64,000 nucleotides of DNA from assembly GCF_900496995.4 (NCBI RefSeq), contig NC_044012.1, positions 1,488,001-1,552,000 on the forward strand, written 5' to 3'. The first letter of the stretch is position 1. Each line of letters opens with the position of its first letter. The position numbers and the translations under genes were made by a program. This document shows positions 37,493 through 54,445 of this stretch, piece after piece. The notes beneath the pieces were generated by a model, which saw nothing but the letters and a program-made list of their open reading frames with translations, searched no databases and had not been told where the DNA came from. This DNA is from Aquila chrysaetos chrysaetos (Eukaryota; Chordata; Aves; Accipitriformes; Accipitridae).

Positions 37493-40400
37493 ATGGCCGC
37501 GGCGGGCGGCGAGGGACCCGGGGGACCCGGGGCGGGCCGGGCCCTGCAGACCGCCATGAGGGCGGCGAGCGGCGCCCTGGAGATGGACAGCGCCGGGCGG
37601 CCGCGGGTGAGCGCGGAGCGGGGCGGGATGGGACCACCCCGGGCTTCACCTCCGGCCCTGGGGGCGGCGGGAGGGTCGGCGTCCCGCCGAGGCCATGGGA
37701 GACGCTGCGGGGGCTGGGGGTCCCCGGGACGACCCCCGCCTTGCCCGGGGGTCCCGCGGCTCAGCGCTCCCCCCCCCCCCCGCCATCTCTCTGGCAGGAG
37801 GCCTACATGGAGTACCTGAAGAGCATCGCCTTCATCGCCCAGGCCCTGCAGGAGGAGGCGGCAGGGACAGGTAGGGCAGGACCCCCCCCCCCCGTCCCCC
37901 CCATGCCCGCTCCCCCATCCCCTGCCGCGGTGCTTTCTGCAGGCCCGCGGGGACGGCAGGCCCGGTGTCGCCCACCGGTGACCACCCTGCCCCTCCCCAC
38001 AGACGGGGGTGAGGGGGTCACCCCCGACACCCCGAAGATGCTGAAGCTGGCGGAGCAGTGCCTGGAGAGGGTCAAGTCCATCGCGGCGGCGCTGGGTGAG
38101 CCGGGGGTTGTGGGGTCCCGTTTCGGGGAGCTGCGTCCCCACCCGGGGCCCAGGCTGGTATTTGGGGGCAGGGGGGGGCACCCAGCTGACCTGTCCTTCC
38201 CTCCCCAGGGAAAGCCCAGGCAAAACCGGCTGCGCAGGAGCGGAGCGGGGGCCCTGCTCCCCTCCCCAGGCACCGCAGGGTCTTCTCGGACGAGGGGGGG
38301 AAGCTCTCTCCCTTCCTGCCGCCGGAGATCTTCCAGAAGCTGCAGATCGCCGAGGCGCAGAGCGCGCGGAAGTACGTGGGCTCGGACACGGGGGGCTGGC
38401 GTCTGCCGGGCTCTGCCGGGGTCGCAAGCCGGGGGGGCACGGCAGGGAAGGGGCTCCGGGTCGTGTCACCGTGCCCCGCGGTGGGGTGCTGAGGGCTGGT
38501 TGCCGGCAGGGAGCTGACGCCGCTGGAGGAGGCGTCGCTGCAGAACCAGAAGCTGAAGGCTGCCTACGAGGCACGGGTGGCACGGCTGAACCCCAGCCAG
38601 GCCCTGCAGAAGACGTCCCTGGCAAGTGGGGACCCCCGACGGGTGGGAGGCCGGGGAGGGAGGGGTGCTGCTGGCAGGCTGGGAGTGGAGAGGGTCCCTG
38701 CGGTCCCTGGGGGACCCCGTGCTCCATGCCGGCCACACTGGTGGCCGTGGGCTTTGGGCAGGTGTCCCCAACACGTCTCCTGCTTCACAGACACTGTCCC
38801 TGCAGCGGCAGATGATGGAGAACCTGGTGATCGCCAAGGCCCGGGAGGAGACCGTATCCTTCCCGGTGCGGGGAGAGCTCTGAGGGCCGGCCCTGCGGCC
38901 GTACCGGGCTCCGGCACAGCCCCACACGCTGCCCAGGCGCCTGTGCCCTGTCCCTGGGCTGCGCCGATCCCACACAGGCTTTTGGGGTCCTGCTCCTGGC
39001 TGATTGGTGGGGTGGAGGTGGGAGAAGGGCTGATCCTGGCCCCCAGGCTGCCGTGGACGTGCCGGGGCAGCGGGTTGTGCCGGGGGCAGTGGGCGAGCGG
39101 TGCTGGGTGGGTGCCGCGGCGGTGCGGGGACTCTGGAGCCTTAACTCTGCCGTGGCCCAGCTGCAGCGGAAAATGGAGGAGCGGCGGCTGCGGCTGCAGG
39201 AGGCTGCCAACAGGTGAGCGGGGATGTCACAGCGGGGACCTCGGTGGCCGCGCTGGCGGGTGCCCTCACCCAGCACTGCTGCATCCCCAGGAGATTCTCC
39301 GGCAGCGTGGCCCTCACCCCCGAGGAGCAGGAGCAGAGAGCCCTCTACGCCGCCGTCCTCGAGTACGAGCAGGACCACGTGAGTACGCGCCGGAGGCTGC
39401 TGCCGTGGGGACAGAGGACCGTGCTGTGGGTGCAGGACGCGTGCTGTCCTTGGGTGCCGTGGGGCAAGAGGCCTTGACACCCCTGGGTGCTGCTGGGGCA
39501 GGGTGCTGTGCTGTCTCCAGGCACCGTGGTGGGCAGGGTGCCGTGCCGTGGAGGCAGGGTGCCGCGCCATCCCCACTGACCGGCCGCGGACGCTCCCCAG
39601 GACTGGCCGAGGCAATGGAAGGCCAGGCTGAAGCGGAGCCCGGCAGACCTCTCCCTGGTGTCGGGGCTCTTCTCCTGCCTCCTCAGGTAGCGCCGGAGCG
39701 GGCAAGGGCCCCCGCTCGGAGCTGTGGGGGCTGCTGCGGCCACTTGCCGGTGTCCCCTATCCACCCCTGGCCCCCCCTGCCCACCCCCTCCCTCTGCTTC
39801 CAGCTTCCCCGAGCACCCCATCGCCCAGCTCCTGCGGCAGCTGCAGTGCGCGGTGTACGCCCGCCTCTACCCGGCCGTCAGCCAGGGCACCGCCGATGCC
39901 GCCCCTGCCTCTCCCACCGGCCTCTCCTTCCTCTCGCTGGATGCCGGGGGCTCGCTGCCCGCCGAGCCGGGGGGCCGCCGGCTCCGAGCTTCCCGCAGCC
40001 TCCACTGCATGTTCTCTGTGCCCGAGCACGGCCCGGCCGGGCTGCGGCACAGCCTGTCCAGCACGCCCCTCGCCGACGGCGGCCCCGGCACCCCGAAGGC
40101 AGAGAGCGGCTGGCCGGGGCCGGCGGCAGCCCCCCAGACCCCCCGGGAGAGCTCCTTCGAGGACCTGGAGCGGTTCCTGGCATCGCCCGAGAGCTGGGCC
40201 CCCGGGGAGCCCCCGGCCGGCCCCGGGCAGGAGGCGGCACTGCCGGAACAGCTGAAGGGCATCGTGCGGGACATCCACAACGCCATCGGTGAGGGACCGC
40301 CGCTGGGGTCGAGGGGCCCGCAGGGGCTGGGCAGGGGCTCTCTGGGGGAGGAGGGGACCCCCCGCACCCCGTTGTTTTAGCCAGGGTGGACTCGGGGTGC

Positions 40401-42086
40401 AGGGCGGGGAGGACGGGGGGGGTCTTGCGGGCGCCCGCCGAGCGTGCTGCGTAACTCGGCCCTTCCCAGACAGGCTGCTGTCCCTGACGCTGCTGGCCTT
40501 CGAGGGGCTGAACACCGCCGCCGGCAAGGACCAGTGTCTGGCCTGCCTGGAGGAAGCCTTCTTCCCCCCGCTCTGGGCCCCGCTGCTGGCCCTCTACAGG
40601 TACCGCGGCCCCAGGACTGGGCTGGGCCCCCCCTTGGCCCCCCCAGCCCCCTCCCCGGCAGCCCCTCGCCTCTCTGCCCGCAGGAGCGTGCACCGGCCCC
40701 GCGAGGCGGCCCTGGCCCGGAGCATGGAGCGGCACCGGCACGCCGGCCCCGCCGACATGGGGCTGTCCTCCCGGCTCTTCCCGACGGCCCCCGGCTGCCC
40801 GGCGTACGGCTCCGCCGTCAAGGACCTGCGCCTCATCCCGCTGGAGACCTGTCCCCGCAGGAAGCTGGAGTGCATCGGTGCGGGGACGAGGGGGTCCATG
40901 CTGGTGCGGGGGGCAGGTGGGCCGGGAGGGTGTCGGGGTGACCCGCAGCTCCCGCTCTGTGCCACAGTGCGAGCCCTGCGCGGCATCTGCGAGTGTGCCG
41001 AGGAATACTGCGGCTCCCGGGACAGCCGGACCCCCGCCTCTGCCGCTATGTGAGTATGGGGGCTGCGGGGCAGCCAGCCCCACGGCCAGGGTGCAGATGT
41101 GGGGCTGGGGGCGGTGGGGCTGATGGTTTCCTTTGCTGGTGGAGTGTCGAGGCTGGTGGTTCCCATTGCCGGTGGGGTGGCGGGGCCGGTGGTTGCCGTT
41201 ACCGGTGGGGTGGCGGGGCCGGTGGTTGCCGTTACCGGCGTGGCTGACGGTTCCCATTGGCGGCAGCGGGGCGGACGACCTGCTACCCATCCTGTCCTAC
41301 GTGGTGCTGCAGACGGGGCTGCCCCAGCTGCTGTCCGAGTGTGCCGCCCTGGAGGAGTTCATCCACGAGGGGTAGGTGACCGGGGGGTGCCGGGCCACAC
41401 CGGCACCCCTGGGGTGGGGGGTACACCGTCCCCCCCGTCCTGGGGACAGGGCTGCCGAGGCTGGAGGCGTGGGGAAGGGAGCTGGGTGGGAGCCGTGGCT
41501 CCTGTGGGCACAGGGCTGCGGTGTGGCGGCCGTGGCGGCGTCCTGGCTGTGGCGGTGCCAGGGCTGTGATGGTGTGGCGGCTGTGGCAGTGTCCTGGCCA
41601 TGACGGTGCTGTGGCGGTGCGGTGGCTGTGGCGGTGCGGTGGCCGTGGTGGTGCGGTGGCCGTGGCAGTGTCCCGGCTGTGGCGGTGCCGTGGCCACAGC
41701 GGTGCGGTGTCCCGGCCGTGACTGCCATGGCTGTGGTGGCGTGGTGGCTGCGGCAGTGTCCCAGCCATGACGGTGCTGTGGCCATGGTGGTGTGGTGGCC
41801 GTGGCCATGTGGTGGCTGTGGCAGTATCCTGGCCATGACAGTGCCGTGGTCGTGGCGATGTGGTGGCCGTGTCCCGGCTGTGACGGTGCAGCGGCCGTGG
41901 CAACGCGGTGGCTGTGGCAGCGTCCTGGCCATGACAGTGCCGTGGCCGGGGTGGTGCGGTGGCCGTGGCCGTGTCCCGGCTGTGACGGTGCGGTGGCCGT
42001 GGCGGTGCAGGTACCTGATCGGGGAGGAGGGGTACTGCCTGACGTCCCTGCAGAGCGCCCTGTCCTACGTGGAGTCCCTGCAGTGA
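37493..42086 (+). CDS. VPS9D1: VPS9D1, VPS9-domain protein
   Basis: A predicted regulator of endosomal Rab5-family GTPases; the VPS9 fold is the guanine-exchange module of RABEX-5 relatives. It has 638 residues (human 631) in 15 exons: 37493-37606, 37798-37870, 38003-38095, 38209-38371, 38510-38621, 38791-38853, 39161-39213, 39291-39378, 39601-39686, 39804-40288, 40470-40599, 40684-40877, 40968-41049, 41267-41371 and 42011-42086. Conserved segments include [31 protein letters not shown] and the Arg-rich [17 protein letters not shown]. The VPS9 domain is C-terminal, with [12 protein letters not shown], then [20 protein letters not shown]. The start is in a strong GCCGCC-ATG-G context. Intron 5 has a GC donor, and introns 13 and 14 carry minisatellites. 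No canonical poly(A) signal follows the stop. Confidence 0.95.
41155..41266. repeat. 33-bp minisatellite at the end of VPS9D1 intron 13
   Basis: A unit beginning GGTGGTTGCCGTTACCGG is repeated at 41155-41187, 41188-41220 and partly from 41221, with a related partial copy GGTTCCCATTGGCGG running into the acceptor of exon 14. Confidence 0.85.
41515..42010. repeat. GC-rich minisatellite filling VPS9D1 intron 14
   Basis: About 500 bases of degenerate GTGGCCGTGGCGGTGC units, with a higher-order block containing GTCCTGGCCATGACGGTGC recurring several times. The array ends exactly at the acceptor of exon 15 (GGCGGTGCAG). Its hexamer-like period leaves one frame open across it, which is not evidence of coding. 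Confidence 0.9.
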
Positions 42087-42440
42087 GGAGGCGGCAGCGG
42101 GGGGGGGGGGGGGGACACACACACGCCCCCTCTCCCCGCCACCCACGGCCAGGTGCTGCTCCCCATCCCTGGGGTGGGGTCGGGGGTCCCGTGGGGCCGG
42201 GGCCGGCCGAGCCCCCTGTCCCGGGCCGTGTTGCGGGGGCGGGGGGGGGGGGCCCGACCGGAGGAGGGGGGAGACCCGGGCACCGGGGGGGGGGGGGGGG
42301 TGGTGGTGTCCCCGGGGTCCCCCCGACCACCAGGGGGCGCTGTCGGCGGAGGCTCAGCCCAGCCCCTGAGAGGGCGGAGCCTCGGGGTGGGGCGGGGTCC
42401 CGCCCCTCCGGGCGACGTCGCAGCCGGCGGTGGGCGTGGC
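42087..42440. other. Short G-rich spacer between VPS9D1 and SPATA2L
   Basis: It holds several uninterrupted G runs (about 42099-42113, 42240-42251 and 42287-42301), GC boxes, a consensus CTCF site and the presumed SPATA2L promoter. No AATAAA or ATTAAA is present. No open frame here looks like a gene. Confidence 0.7.
42327..42341 (+). promoter_or_regulatory. Consensus CTCF core site
   Basis: CCACCAGGGGGCGCT, identical to the core of the vertebrate CTCF consensus, on the + strand between the VPS9D1 stop and the SPATA2L first exon. With the opposite-strand motif at 37384-37399 the two point away from each other. Confidence 0.7.
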
Positions 42441-42611
42441 GCGGGAAGCGGAAGGCGAGGCCGTGCGGGGCGCGGGACCGGCAGGTGAAGGGAGCGGGAC
42501 CGGCGACGGGCGCTGAGGCCTTTGGGGAGGGGGGGGGGGGGGGTGTCAGGGGCTGGGGACCGGGAGCGGGGCTTGGGGGGGGGGGGAGGTTCACGCTGCC
42601 GCACCCCCAGG

Positions 42612-43941
42612 ATGTGCGCGGGCTCGGCGCTGCGGCAGGAGGAGTTCCACCGGCAGGAGTACCGGCAGGAGTACCGGCGCTGCCTGGAACGGGAGTTCCG
42701 TCAGGGCCGCGCCGGGCCCTGCTCCGACCCCTCCTTCGGGGAGCGGCTGGGGCAGCGGCTGCGGCGGGAGCCGGCGGTGCTGGGGGCCCTGCAGGAGGAC
42801 GCCCCGGTCCTGCTGGCCCGCGGGTTACGGGACCGGCCCGACCCGGGACCGGCGCTGCTGGGCCTGGCCAGCGCCTTCCGGCTGCTGGAGCTGGCGGCTG
42901 TCAACCTCTACCTCTTCCCCTGGCGCAAGGAGTTCGGCACCGTCCAGGTGAGGACTGGGGCGGTGGCGGCACTGGCGGGGGACGACAGACGCGCCGGTGG
43001 GGCGTCTCCAGCCGTACCCCCCCTCCCCGTTCTCCTTACAGACCTTCTCCGGCGCGTACGTGCACTCGCTGCGCCCGGCGCTCCCCGAAGACGACTTGGT
43101 GCGGAGCTTCGGCCGGCTGGGCTATGAACGGCGCGGCCGGCACTGTCTGGCCGTCACCCGGCCGCTCCCCGAGCCCGAGCTGGTCTCCGCCGCCTGCGGC
43201 TTCTTCGCCTGCCGGCTGGAGTGCGAGATCCTGGCGGAGGTGGTGAGGCGGCTGCAGCCGCGCCGGCTGCGCGCCGAAGATCTGCTGGAGGCACGCCGGC
43301 TGGCTGGGGACGTGGAGGCCTGCGTGGAGATGCTGCAGCAGCTGGGGACGCGACACAAGGCGGCTGCCGACTGCGGCGACAGCGTGGATCTCTACCAGGA
43401 GATGCCAGCCAGCCCCGAGGATGCAGGGGGAGAGGACGCAGCCCCCTCAGCGCCGTGGAGGGACCTTGGCAGCCCGCAGGGTGCTCAGGACGTGCCCAGG
43501 AGGAGCTGGGACCACCGCAGAGATGGCAAGCGTGGGCAGGAGCCGGTGCCCTCCGTGGGCAACCCCAACCCGGACACCTCCTCCTCTCTCCTCTTCCTGG
43601 AGCAGGAGCTCGGTGGGGCCGGCAGCCCGCTCTCCGCCCTGGCTGCGGGGAGCAGAAGCCCCCAGGTGCCGGGGGAGCCCCAAAATTCACCGACCTCCCC
43701 CCGCCAGGAAGCCCCCGAGCTGCCCTGCTACCAGCTGCACTCCTGCCTGCGCCGGGGTGCATTGCCCTCCTACTGCTGCAGCACCTGCCAGCAGCTCCAC
43801 GCCGGCACCTGCGCGGCTGCGCAGGCCTGCCGCACCCACCACCACGGGCAGGAGCTGCGCAGCGAGAGGCAGCAACGGCTCTGGCTGCAACGGACAGAGG
43901 TGGACATGCTGCTGGCTGACGGTTCTGCTCCCTGGTCCTAG
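42612..43941 (+). CDS. SPATA2L: SPATA2L, SPATA2-like PUB-domain protein
   Basis: A paralogue of SPATA2, the PUB-domain adaptor that links the deubiquitinase CYLD to the linear ubiquitin ligase complex; SPATA2L's own role is less clear. It has 411 residues (human 424) in two coding exons, 42612-42947 and 43042-43941. A non-coding first exon probably ends at 42484, with its intron ending just before the ATG. The N-terminal PUB region carries CLEREFRQGRAG, LLELAAVNLYLFPWRKEF, TFSGAYVH and CRLECEILAEV. The C terminus has a cysteine-rich stretch (CYQLHSC, YCCSTCQQLH, C-x-THHHG) typical of the family. The middle is low-complexity and diverged. A 12-base tandem duplication (42651-42674) repeats RQEY near the start, giving a longer N terminus than human. 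Confidence 0.93.
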
Positions 43942-44149
43942 CACCCCTTGGGGTTCTGCCGCTGGCTGTGCCCGTCCCCGCCGCGGCTGGAAGGGGATGG
44001 GGACGGCCACAGCTCAGCCCGAGGGACACCGAACTTGCCCCGCTGGGAGGTAGCGGTGCCTGTGCCGTGCTCTGCTTTGCCCCCAGAGCAGTAGGAGCCT
44101 GCCTTGCTCCAACCCCAGCGCTCCCAGTGTAAATGGCTCAGTGCATCTC

Positions 44150-44155
44150 AGTAAA
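44150..44155 (+). terminator. SPATA2L: SPATA2L poly(A) signal, AGTAAA variant
   Basis: The only signal-like hexamer after the SPATA2L stop, 209 bases downstream. A GT-rich stretch (TGTGGTGG) follows about 20 bases later. It may also serve upstream VPS9D1 transcripts. Confidence 0.5.
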
Positions 44156-44480
44156 GCACAGCTGCCTCGCACTGTGGTGGTCTCCTGCCCTGTCAGAGTC
44201 ACAGGGAGGGGGACAATGGGGACACGCAGGGGGAGCAGCGGCCCAAGCGTGCCCACTCCTGGGGAAGGGACGGGGCCTGCGGTGCTACCTGCCACTACAT
44301 CACCTTGCGGGAGCAGCTCTCGCCTCCCAGGAGAGCGGGGCCGGGCTCCATTTAAGGGAGGCAGAGCTTGGGGGCATCCTCAGACCCTGGGGCTGGATGT
44401 GCGGCACAGGGGAAGCAGAGCAGGGCCACAGCTTCTATCCCAGCTGGAGCCAAGGAACGAAGTGATTCACTCTGCACCAC
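44156..44480. other. Convergent spacer between SPATA2L and CDK10
   Basis: About 330 bases between the two poly(A) signals. Nothing else is recognised. Confidence 0.6.
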
Positions 44481-44497
44481 TGCTGCTGGCAAGTGCT

Positions 44498-44503
44498 TTT
44501 ATT
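44498..44503 (-). terminator. CDK10: CDK10 poly(A) signal (TTTATT on +)
   Basis: Minus-strand AATAAA 340 bases after the CDK10 stop, giving a 3'UTR of about 360 nt. Confidence 0.8.
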
Positions 44504-44842
44504 GACAGCAAAGTTGGGGTTACCCCACGCAGCCAGCACTGGCCAAGGGCCCCCCTTGGGACAGGGCTGGCCCCGCCAGCACCCCAGCTTCTCCCTGCTG
44601 AGCCCTGGGGGGCCAGGGCCCCATCTCTCCTGCCCCCAGTGCTGCATTCACCCAGCCCCAGCCTGGAGCCTGCCCAGGGCAGGTTGGGTCACATCGCTCC
44701 CCTGCAGCAGCCGGGCTGTCCCCGTACCGGTGCGGGGAAGGGAATTCAATCCCAGGAAGGGATGGAGCCCACCACGATGCTGTTCCACCAAGGAAAACAG
44801 TCCCGGCTGGCGTGCGCCATGCCTCCTACCGCAGGCCGGTGC

Positions 44843-48480
<3,638 letters not shown>

Positions 48481-48827
48481 AACCGGCCCCGCGCATGCGT
48501 CGTGACGCCACGCACTCGCCCCGCCCCCCCGCTACGCATGCGCCGTATCACCTCCTTACCGCAGACCCCGCCTCCCTCCTCAGCACCGCCCCCTAGCAAC
48601 GGTTGCTAGGCACGGCTCGGGCCCTATAGCAAGCGCCCTGGGAGGGTTTTATACCTGTATGGCCCCGCCCCTCCTGTGACCCCGCCCCCTCCCCGATGTG
48701 GCCCCGCCCCCTCTTCGCTCCCGCCCCACCCACGTGACCTCGCCGCCCGGCGGCGCTCTCGCGAGTACTCGGCGCGCGCACCCCGGAAGCGGGCGGTGGC
48801 AGAACCCGGAAGTGGCGGCGGGGCAGG
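48481..48827. promoter_or_regulatory. Bidirectional CpG-island promoter of CDK10 and CHMP1A
   Basis: The divergent start codons are 347 bases apart. No TATA box is seen. On the CDK10 side lie two NRF1-like palindromic sites (GCGCATGCG 48491-48499, CGCATGCGC 48535-48543). In the middle is an RFX-like palindrome and a run of GC boxes (48,655-48,725). On the CHMP1A side lie CACGTGAC (48731-48738), TCTCGCGAG (48757-48765) and two ETS sites, CCGGAAG (48783-48789) and CCGGAAGT (48806-48813). These are motifs typical of housekeeping promoters; none is proven. Confidence 0.75.
48592..48610. promoter_or_regulatory. Perfect inverted repeat resembling RFX X-box half sites
   Basis: CCTAGCAAC, one G, then GTTGCTAGG: nine-base arms that are exact reverse complements. 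GTTGCTAGG resembles the RFX half site GTTGCCATGG. It lies between CDK10 and CHMP1A. Confidence 0.55.
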
Positions 48828-52279
<3,452 letters not shown>

Positions 52280-54445
52280 GGTCTCCTGTCGCCCCTGCGG
52301 ACTGCTGTCCCGCACTGGTGGTGTGGCGTGTGGGGTGGAGGGGCCCGGGACTCCTTCCCCACCTCCGCTACGTCCTTGCTCTGACCCAGCGGCCAGGCGG
52401 AGTCGGCCGTCCCCTCCTCCAGCAGCACGTCCCCAGCCCTGCCTGCCTGCGTTTAGACTCTTTTGGGGTGTGACGGTGACGACTTTTCCCAGAGCAGGCA
52501 GTGGTCTTGGCAGGGGCTTTCTGAGCAGAGACGGCCTCTTTCTGGGCTTGAGGAACACTTAGCTGGTTCTGATTTCAGGGTTTGTTTCATTTGAGAGTCA
52601 CTGCTGGTTTCTGGCAGCGTCTCACGATGCAACGTCCCGCTCCTGATTTAACATGAAAGGAATCCTTCTGGAGGCGGGTTGTGGTGTCTTCTGGGGTGCT
52701 GCTTGCCTGACTCTCCTCTGTGCGTAGCACAGTTCTGTTATCTGTTTTAGACTGGGTCTCCTAGCTGCGGGCTGTGTTTTCCTCAGGGCCCGCATCAAGG
52801 AGCTGTTTACAAGGAGCAGGGAGATCCCCACGGGCAGCGGTTTGGGAAGGGCTGTTTTCCTGGCTGTGGTGTTTCTGGGAAGGTTAGTGCCTTGCAGGAA
52901 GGGGAGGTTACGCTGTGGCATCTCTTCCCTCGCAGTGACCTTCCCGAGCCATAGCTGGGAGTACTCCTTGCAGACTTCACCTTGCTGATCGCTAGCTCCT
53001 TGTCCTGCCGGGCCAAACCTCCCTGGAGCACTGTACCACAAAGTGACCTTTGAAATGCTCGTCCTGCCCTGCGCAAGCCCGTGTGTGCGTGCGTATAAAT
53101 CCACGTGTTCCCCATCTCCAGCTGCTGTGGTCTGGAAATGGTTATGCAGGCCCTGACCTCCCATGTGGATCAGTCCCTGCCTCTTGTCCAGCAGCTGGGA
53201 GCGGATTGCAGCAGCTTCCACTCCCAGGCTCGCAGCTGTGGTGGCCACAGCCTTGTCCCCAGATGTCCCCCAGCTGGATGGGTGTGACAGTAAATGCTAA
53301 ACCATCCTGAGAGCATGTCTCCCTGCACTGGCTGTGGCTTGTCCCCTGGATATCTGCTGCCGGTTTCCTTTCCGCTGTCCCCACCTTGCCGTATCTGCCC
53401 CGTGCTGCTGCCCGCAGAGCGTGTAACCTGGCTGGATGAGAGGGGGCTGCTTCCTGCGTCCCCTCTCCTCTCGCTGCTCGCGGGGAAACGCGGCTGCTCG
53501 GCACTCGGAGCCTTCCGTGCCCCTTCTCCTCTGCGACTCCCAGGCACCACCGAGGTGCTGGATTGATGGGAAGCTTGCCGGGAAGGAAATGTTAGTTTCC
53601 TTTGGCTGTCACGAGGAGGAACTTTAACCACAGGCTGTAAATGAGGGCCACGCAGCTGCCGGGTCTGGCGACGCTGAGCTGTGCTGCGTGTAGCCAGGAG
53701 TGGGCAGCTGGTCCCGCTGCAGCGGGGCAGCTCTGATTCATCGCTTTTCAAGGGAATTCTAAGGCAGGCATGCACAGCTGCTGCTTTGGGCTGCGCTGAG
53801 AGGAGGGAAGGGAAGCGTGGGGGAGAGCGGGAGGCAGCTCCTACTCACTCCCAGCACTGGCTGATGTTTCCAGGCTGCTGCTGCGCACCACCCAGGGCAC
53901 CCGGCCTGCCCGCGCGGACGTGGGGCAGGACTCGCTGCGGGCCAGGGGCCATCTCCACAGCACTTGCAACCCAAACAGTTTTCATTGTTTTCATTATTTC
54001 TTCTGAGTTCAGTGGCCTTGGCAGCGTGTGTCTAGTGACCGACAGAGCCTTCTTCCCCGATGCGTGCAGCCGTGGGGGTGCGGGGTGGTGGCTGAGGAGG
54101 AGGAGGAGGAGGTGGCTTTGGGCTATGAAGTCATTTGTGCGTGTTGGAGCGTTGGATCTTGTGCCACTTCCCCATGGGCTGGGCAGAAAGCAGAATCCCC
54201 CCCCGGAGACTTGTGCACGCACCCCGGAGTGGGTGCCATGCATGGGTGCCACCCATGGGGCTGGGGGCTGGGAGGTACCCTGGGAACCCCTGCCCCTGGA
54301 AATGCTCCTTCTTTCAATGTGATGTTTCTCTGTGGTTTCATTTGTGTGTTTTTTAAAGCTTGTCTCATTTGCCTTTTCTTTTTCTTCTTCTCAAACCCCT
54401 GTTGATTGCCTTCTGCTATTTTAAATAAACAATCCCTGAACATCC
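52280..54445 (+). other. CHMP1A: CHMP1A 3'UTR
   Basis: About 2.1 kb between the CHMP1A stop and its first AATAAA (54424-54429). No other gene is seen on either strand; the longer minus-strand open frames here lack homology or splice context. It includes a short GGA repeat at about 54,094-54,112. Confidence 0.65.
54424..54429 (+). terminator. CHMP1A: CHMP1A poly(A) signal AATAAA
   Basis: First canonical signal after the CHMP1A stop, with a GTGGTGTGTC-type GT-rich element about 25 bases later. Confidence 0.7.

Noticed and set aside
37261-38736. 491-codon minus-strand open frame over VPS9D1 exons
   Set aside because: A shadow of GC-rich exons and introns; proline/arginine/glycine-rich with no homology, while the + strand has conserved exons.
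39878-41290. 470-codon minus-strand open frame
   Set aside because: Opposite strand of conserved VPS9D1 exons 10-14; contains [10 protein letters not shown]-type repeats from the minisatellite.
41622-42086. Long open frame through VPS9D1 intron 14 into exon 15
   Set aside because: It is produced by the stop-free GC-rich minisatellite; reading from exon 14 into the intron stops at once.
41359-42594. 411-codon minus-strand open frame rich in His-Gly-Arg repeats
   Set aside because: Translation of the intron 14 minisatellite and G runs; not a gene.
52622-53248. 208-codon minus-strand open frame in the CHMP1A 3'UTR
   Set aside because: No recognisable domain, codon signal or splice context; probably chance.
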